Source of the DNA: an uncultured Bacteroidota bacterium
GTDB lineage: Bacteria; Bacteroidota; Bacteroidia; Chitinophagales; Chitinophagaceae
Direction: 5' to 3'
NCBI GenBank assembly: GCA_946480675.1
Contig: CAMLKS010000045.1
Span: 1 to 11,230 of the forward strand
DNA length: 11,230 bases
The position numbers and the translations under genes were made by a program. Below, one piece after another: positions 7,517 through 11,230 of the stretch. Every line of letters begins with the position of its first letter. Position 1 is the stretch's first letter. The notes beneath the pieces were generated by a model. That model was not told the DNA's origin, ran no database searches, and worked only from the letters and a program-made list of their open reading frames with translations.

Positions 7517-7637
7517 ATGACTTAAATAGTTTCTTCTTTTTAAATCTTTCGGGAGACAAGATGGCTAAGACTTACATCGCAAAGACTAGTCATTTAACCC
7601 TTGCTTTTCCTCCGAAAGCAAACAGCATTGATATTAT
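7517..7637 (-). promoter_or_regulatory. Expression platform region of the nrdBA riboswitch leader
   Basis: The 121 nt between aptamer and ATG hold two pairings that cannot form together: a local hairpin of TTGCTTT and AAAGCAA (plus-strand 7601-7607 with 7615-7621), and a long-range pairing of CTTTCGG with CCGAAAG (7612-7618 with 7546-7552). In addition ATGACT (7593-7588) is complementary to AGTCAT just before the nrdB start (7522-7517). There is no T-run for a standard terminator, so control of translation start is more likely. Inferred by eye only. Confidence 0.4.
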
Positions 7638-7815
7638 CCGGCAGGTCTTCTGGCTTTCCTGCATTTCCGGTCAACCTTCCCATTCGCAAAAACGAACAGT
7701 GGTTTGCAGTTACCGGAAACATTGGTGTATTGCTACAGCAGGATCACAGCTACGGGGATAGCACCGGTTTTACACCGGTTTCCCTATTAATCTTGACAAG
7801 CGATGCCTGTATTCG
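7638..7815 (-). promoter_or_regulatory. Cobalamin (B12) riboswitch aptamer
   Basis: Read on the minus strand, the conserved parts occur in canonical order: AGATTAATAGGGAAACCGG and GGTG (around 7795-7773), an L5 hairpin with CCGG arms (7779-7763), CCCCGTAGCTGTGATC (7757-7742), CCACTG (7702-7697), GGGAAGG (7681-7675), and the B12 box GCCAGAAGACCTGCC (7654-7640), one base from the usual GCCAGGAGACCTGCC. A TTCG/CGAA stem fills the variable helix between CCACTG and GGGAAGG. ACAGGC at about 7810-7805 can pair with the 3' end of the box to close the fold. It senses adenosylcobalamin or a related corrinoid and lies 122 nt before nrdB, which it should repress when bound. Confidence 0.95.
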
Positions 7816-7830
7816 AACCCGATAACACTT

Positions 7831-7838
7831 CAAATGTA
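7831..7838 (-). promoter_or_regulatory. Candidate -7 promoter box (TACATTTG) of nrdBA
   Basis: Minus-strand TACATTTG matches the Bacteroidetes TAnnTTTG consensus exactly and is the same octamer as at the porT promoter. It lies about 20 nt before the riboswitch, giving a leader of about 310 nt that contains the whole aptamer. No clear -33 TTG is seen at the usual distance. Confidence 0.5.
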
Positions 7839-7907
7839 GAGCGCTTATTTTTCCTGATGAATTAATGATATGCACAGGTGTGGAAAAGCCGATTACCACT
7901 TTATACT

Positions 7908-7934
7908 CCTAATAAAAGAGCCAGTACAGCGGCT
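7908..7934 (-). terminator. Weak second hairpin with T-rich tail, downstream of the ftsH terminator
   Basis: On the minus strand AGCCG-CTGTAC-TGGCT (7934-7919) forms a 5-bp stem including one G-T pair and is followed by CTTTTATTA. It resembles a shortened copy of the strong hairpin just upstream and may act as a back-up terminator. Confidence 0.3.
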
Positions 7935-7944
7935 GATATAAAAG

Positions 7945-7974
7945 AAAAAGCGGCTCTGTAGAGAGCCGCTTTTT
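7945..7974 (-). terminator. Strong intrinsic terminator of rsfS-ftsH
   Basis: A 13-bp perfect stem (7945-7957 with 7962-7974) with loop GTAG and GC core AGCGGCTCT. It has an A-tract on one side and a T-tract on the other, lies 20 nt after the ftsH stop, and separates this unit from nrdBA. Confidence 0.9.
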
Positions 7975-7994
7975 TGTAATGATGTATTGAAAAA

Positions 7995-9995
7995 TTATGA
8001 TGCCAGTGTATTGCCCGGCAGGCTGCTGCCAACAGGTGGCGTACCTTCTGAATAGATAGTCTCGCTATCTTCAAAAGGTCGCTTGCCTATCATACGATCC
8101 AGATCATCTTTGTATAATACTTCTTTCTTCAGTAGTTCTTCAGCTATAGCGCGTACGGCATCTATTTTTTCTGTTAGCAGCTGTTTAGTTCTGCGGTAAG
8201 CCATATCTACCAGTTTGCGTACCTCGTCATCTATTATCCTGCCTGTTTCTTCAGAATAAGGCTTGGAGAAGCTGCCTTCGCTTTGAGGATCGTAGAATGA
8301 GATGTTGCCTATTTTATCATTCATCCCATACATAGATACCATAGCATATGCCATACGGGTAACGTGTTGCAGGTCGCTCAGTGCTCCGGTAGATATTTTA
8401 TTGAAGACGATATCTTCTACCGCTCGGCCACCCAAGGTCATACACATATCGTCAAGCAGGTGGTCTGTATTGCGTATGTACACCTCTTTAGGCAGGTATT
8501 GCGCATAACCCAATGCTGCTACACCGCGCGGTACGATGGTAACTTTTACCAGTGGGTGTGCATGTTCCAGGAACCAACCTGCTACAGCATGGCCAGCTTC
8601 GTGGTACGCTATCACTTTCTTCTCTTCCGGAGAGATGATCTTGTTCTTTTTCTCAAGTCCACCTATAACACGGTCAATGGCATCGTTGAAGTCATCCATA
8701 GTAACTTCCGTCTTGCCTTTACGTGCAGCTATCAGGGCTGCCTCGTTACAGATGTTTGCTATATCAGCGCCGGCAAATCCCGGTGTTTGCACAGCCAACT
8801 TGTGTATATCCAGGTCTTTCGACCTTTTGATAGGTTTCAGGTGCACTTCAAATATTTTTTCACGGCCTTTTACATCCGGTATGTCTATAGATATCTGGCG
8901 GTCGAAACGGCCGGGGCGCAGCAGGGCTGTATCCAGTACATCCGGACGGTTGGTAGCAGCCAGTACTATGATACCGGTATCGCCGCTAAAACCATCCATT
9001 TCCACCAGTAGCTGGTTCAATGTATTTTCGCGCTCGTCATTGCTCATTACTACGTTCTTACCACGTGCACGGCCTATGGCATCTATCTCATCTATAAACA
9101 CGATACAAGGTGCTTTTTCACGCGCTTGCTTAAACAGGTCGCGAACGCGGCTGGCACCCACACCCACAAACAACTCCACAAAATCAGAACCAGACATAGA
9201 GAAGAAAGGTACCTGTGCTTCACCTGCTACAGCTTTAGCCAGCAGGGTTTTACCGGTGCCCGGAGGGCCTACCAGCAATGCGCCTTTAGGTATCTTACCA
9301 CCCAGAGCAGTGTACTTTTTAGGATTTTTCAGGAAATCAACGATCTCCATTACCTCCACTTTTGCTTCGTCAAGACCAGCTACATCGTTAAACGTTATGG
9401 TAACACGTGTACCTTTTTCAAACAGTTGTGCTTTTGATTTACCAATGTTGAAGATACCACCGGCACCACCGGCGCCACCGGCGCCGCCACCCATTTTACG
9501 CATTATCAGGAACCACATAGCTATTAGCAGCAATGCAGGCAGCAGGAAATTGGAAACTTCGCGTAGCATGCTTACACGGTCCTGGTACTTTACACGTACA
9601 CGTTGGTCTTCCGGTATGTTTGCCTGTGCGTCTTTCAGGTTGTTCTCAAACTGCTCTACGCTACCAATGGTAAAGCGCACGGCAGGTTCCTTACCTTTGC
9701 TGGCAAACGGAGATTTATCTGTAGTTGTTGCATTGGATTTTGTATAAACTTCAGCTTCGCTTTTGTTTACAATAACCACTTCTTCAACAATGCCTTTGTC
9801 AAGGTATTCTCTTTTAAAATCCTGAAAGCCTATTTCTTTGGTGCCTGTGTACATGTTGCCGCTAAAAAGCTGCAAGCCCAGCAATACAATTACCAGTAAT
9901 GCATATACCCAATATATATTGAAGCGAGGCCCTTTTTTTGGCCCGCCTTTACCATCTCCGGTACCTATAGGACGTTTATTTTTATTTTCTTCCAT
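7995..9995 (-). CDS. ftsH: ATP-dependent zinc metalloprotease FtsH
   Basis: The 666-residue, membrane-bound AAA+ protease degrades misassembled membrane proteins and short-lived regulators as a hexamer. In order: a charged head, first membrane segment at about 27-45, periplasmic domain 46-148, second membrane segment 149-165, a glycine/alanine-rich linker GGGAGGAGGAGG (169-180), then the AAA domain with Walker A GPPGTGKT (243-250), pore loop FVG (276-278), Walker [10 protein letters not shown] (298-306) and second region of homology ending RPGRFDR (360-366). The protease domain has the zinc site HEAGH (465-469), with Asp541 (STGALSDL) as probable third ligand. The C-terminal tail (about 640-666) is variable. 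Full length with all motifs. It follows rsfS by 38 nt on the same strand and is ended by the hairpin at 7945-7974. Confidence 0.97.
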   Translation of the reverse strand: MEENKNKRPIGTGDGKGGPKKGPRFNIYWVYALLVIVLLGLQLFSGNMYTGTKEIGFQDFKREYLDKGIVEEVVIVNKSEAEVYTKSNATTTDKSPFASKGKEPAVRFTIGSVEQFENNLKDAQANIPEDQRVRVKYQDRVSMLREVSNFLLPALLLIAMWFLIMRKMGGGAGGAGGAGGIFNIGKSKAQLFEKGTRVTITFNDVAGLDEAKVEVMEIVDFLKNPKKYTALGGKIPKGALLVGPPGTGKTLLAKAVAGEAQVPFFSMSGSDFVELFVGVGASRVRDLFKQAREKAPCIVFIDEIDAIGRARGKNVVMSNDERENTLNQLLVEMDGFSGDTGIIVLAATNRPDVLDTALLRPGRFDRQISIDIPDVKGREKIFEVHLKPIKRSKDLDIHKLAVQTPGFAGADIANICNEAALIAARKGKTEVTMDDFNDAIDRVIGGLEKKNKIISPEEKKVIAYHEAGHAVAGWFLEHAHPLVKVTIVPRGVAALGYAQYLPKEVYIRNTDHLLDDMCMTLGGRAVEDIVFNKISTGALSDLQHVTRMAYAMVSMYGMNDKIGNISFYDPQSEGSFSKPYSEETGRIIDDEVRKLVDMAYRRTKQLLTEKIDAVRAIAEELLKKEVLYKDDLDRMIGKRPFEDSETIYSEGTPPVGSSLPGNTLAS

Positions 9996-10033
9996 CGTTC
10001 CTTTAAAACTTATTATTATCCGAGTACAAATTA

Positions 10034-10432
10034 TTAATCATTGTGTTCTTCTCTGCCAGCATCTTCCCATAGGCTTTCCAGGTCGTAAAACTTCCTGTAG
10101 TCTTTCTGGAAGATGTGTACTACTATATTCACATAGTCCACCAGTGTCCACTGGTCGCTGCGTTCTATATGATACGGTTTTTCGTCGCATTCTTTTTTTA
10201 CCGTTTCCTCTACAAAATCGGCTATCGCATTTATTTGAGTATTCGATTGCGCTTCGCACACAACAAAATAATCTGCTACCGCTTCGTCGATCTTTTTCAG
10301 ATCGAGCGACACAATATTTTCACCTTTCTTTTCCTTTATAGCTTTAATGATAGCTTTAAAGATTTTATTGTTTTTTGTAAGGCGGGCAGGGGATTTTTTG
10401 CGGCCCTGTAATGCAGTGATTATTTTCTCCAA
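10034..10432 (-). CDS. rsfS: Ribosome silencing factor RsfS (YbeB/Iojap family)
   Basis: The 132-residue protein binds ribosomal protein uL14 on the large subunit and blocks joining of the subunits when nutrients are short. Family features are VSLDL (41-45), AVADYFVVCEAQSNTQINAIAD (51-72), and the C-terminal block WTLVDYVNIVVHIFQKDYRKFYDLESLW (95-122). The start is unusual: there is no Met codon anywhere in the N-terminal part and an in-frame TAG lies at 10447-10445, so the only reasonable initiator is TTG at 10432. The first 25 residues are basic and precede the core fold. It is the first gene of the rsfS-ftsH unit and diverges from birA across 63 bp, an order seen often in Bacteroidetes. 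Confidence 0.92.
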   Translation of the reverse strand: MEKIITALQGRKKSPARLTKNNKIFKAIIKAIKEKKGENIVSLDLKKIDEAVADYFVVCEAQSNTQINAIADFVEETVKKECDEKPYHIERSDQWTLVDYVNIVVHIFQKDYRKFYDLESLWEDAGREEHND

Positions 10433-10445
10433 ATCGGTAAAAGTC

Positions 10446-10453
10446 TATTTTTG
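10446..10453 (+). promoter_or_regulatory. Candidate -7 box (TATTTTTG) for birA
   Basis: TATTTTTG fits TAnnTTTG and lies 42 nt before the proposed birA TTG start. No clear TTG element is present at the -33 distance, so this is a weak call. Confidence 0.3.
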
Positions 10454-10477
10454 TTTGGCAATATCAGTATAATCATT

Positions 10478-10485
10478 CAAAATTA
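10478..10485 (-). promoter_or_regulatory. Candidate -7 box (TAATTTTG) for rsfS-ftsH
   Basis: Minus-strand TAATTTTG fits TAnnTTTG and lies about 45 nt before the rsfS TTG start. The nearest upstream TTG (10513-10511) is 25 nt away, longer than the usual 19-21 nt spacing. Confidence 0.35.
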
Positions 10486-10495
10486 AATAATCTTT

Positions 10496-11230
10496 TTGGC
10501 ACTAAGCTTACAATACTTACTGGATGCCCCGATCATAGAACTTGATAGTATAGACAGCACCAATAACTATGCCATGCGGCTGGTAGATGCCGATACGGCA
10601 CAGCCGGGACTGACAATCGTTGCCAGGGAGCAAACACACGGCAAAGGGCAGCGTGGGCGCAAATGGCAGGATGATGCCGGCCAAAGCCTGCTGATGAGCG
10701 TGCTGGTAGTGCCGGAATACAGCCTGGACCGTCAATCACTGTTTAATATGAGAGTGGCGGTGGCCATTGCCGATACTATCCAACACCTTTATGAAGGATG
10801 GGATGTACGCATCAAATGGCCCAATGACATTATAATTAATGACAAAAAGGCAGGAGGGGTGCTTATTGAGAACATACTCCGTGGCAGTAACTGGGTGTAC
10901 AGTATCATTGGCTTCGGGCTGAATGTACAGCAAGAAAATATGCCCATAGATTTGCCTTATAGCACATCTTTAAAAATAGAATGTGGAAAGCAGTTTGGTG
11001 TGATGGATATGTGCAAACAAGTACGTGTTGAAATATTTAAAAATTTATCAACCCGGCAGACAGATGAAGTGGTACTACAAAAATATAACGACTATTTATA
11101 TAGAATAGGGCAGGTGCAGCGATTTTACAATGATAACAAAGAATGGGAAGGAGTAATTGATAGTGTGACAATGACAGGTGACCTGCAGGTATTGTTAGCC
11201 GGTGGTGAAAGGATTAGCTACCAACACGGT
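10496..11230 (+). CDS. birA: Biotin-[acetyl-CoA carboxylase] ligase, monofunctional (3' partial)
   Basis: The frame runs from 10496 off the right edge, with 245 residues visible. It joins biotin, through biotinyl-AMP, to a lysine of carboxyl carrier proteins. Motifs: DSTNNYA (20-26), the adenylate-binding loop GKGQRGRKW (49-57), KWPND (107-111), KKAGGVLIE with the catalytic Lys (117-125), GFGLN (139-143), then a small C-terminal SH3-like domain from about residue 200. There is no N-terminal winged helix, so it is an enzyme only and not the biotin-operon repressor. The family length is about 250 residues, so only a few are missing. An in-frame TAA lies at 10484-10486 and no ATG precedes the first conserved block; TTG at 10496 gives the expected N-terminal length, with CTG at 10520 the alternative. 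Confidence 0.92.
   Translation, partial: MALSLQYLLDAPIIELDSIDSTNNYAMRLVDADTAQPGLTIVAREQTHGKGQRGRKWQDDAGQSLLMSVLVVPEYSLDRQSLFNMRVAVAIADTIQHLYEGWDVRIKWPNDIIINDKKAGGVLIENILRGSNWVYSIIGFGLNVQQENMPIDLPYSTSLKIECGKQFGVMDMCKQVRVEIFKNLSTRQTDEVVLQKYNDYLYRIGQVQRFYNDNKEWEGVIDSVTMTGDLQVLLAGGERISYQHG

Noticed and set aside
7583..7590. Perfect palindrome GACTAGTC as an operator
   Set aside because: It is only 8 bp, lies within the transcribed leader, and can be expected by chance; part of it is better explained as pairing with the nrdB start region.
8536..9747. Plus-strand open frame of 403 codons inside ftsH
   Set aside because: It is antisense to the conserved AAA and protease domains of ftsH, Ser/Arg-rich and low complexity, as expected of a shadow.
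1..11230. Insertion sequences, CRISPR arrays, tRNA genes or phage genes
   Set aside because: I saw no transposase-like frame, no regular spaced repeats and no cloverleaf-like sequence; all long frames are explained by housekeeping genes.

Overview
The window looks like chromosomal DNA of a Bacteroidetes bacterium, most likely near the Chitinophagaceae. The reasons are a PorT-type type IX secretion protein, promoter -7 boxes of the TAnnTTTG type, scarce Shine-Dalgarno sequences, and the divergent birA / rsfS-ftsH order common in that phylum. I see no mobile element, CRISPR array, tRNA or rRNA. Apart from the partial genes at both edges and one possible gene remnant, the content is housekeeping.

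Layout. Positions 1-1536 (+) hold the 3' part of an outer-membrane beta-barrel gene with a very long, low-complexity hydrophilic region before the barrel. It converges, across a near-perfect bidirectional terminator hairpin, on a minus-strand block. Read in its own direction, that block starts with porT (2832 to 2128), then an IsdG/HmoA-like heme-degrading monooxygenase (2037 to 1708) whose stop overlaps the start of a 41-residue membrane peptide (1708 to 1583). Upstream lie a short stretch that looks like the tail of a lost plus-strand gene (2978-3079), a convergent terminator, a Cys-less MGMT/ATL-like protein (3535 to 3116) and a hotdog-fold acyl-CoA thioesterase (4048 to 3662).

The centre is a minus-strand nrdB-nrdA operon (7516 to 4118) for class Ia ribonucleotide reductase, ended by a hairpin at 4078-4103. 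Its roughly 300-nt leader contains a clear cobalamin (B12) riboswitch at about 7638-7815. A B12-independent reductase placed under a B12 sensor predicts that the genome also carries a B12-dependent class II enzyme (NrdJ): with B12 present, the class Ia operon would be turned down. This is the most informative regulatory feature of the window.

On the right, rsfS (ribosome silencing factor) and ftsH (membrane AAA+ protease) form a minus-strand pair ending in a strong terminator at 7945-7974. They diverge from birA (biotin-protein ligase, no DNA-binding domain), which runs off the right edge. Neither rsfS nor birA has an ATG in a usable position; both appear to start at TTG, facing each other across 63 bp.

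No wholly new multi-gene system is evident. The items most worth following are the riboswitch-controlled nrdBA operon, the translationally coupled membrane peptide, the Cys-less MGMT-like protein and the possible gene remnant.
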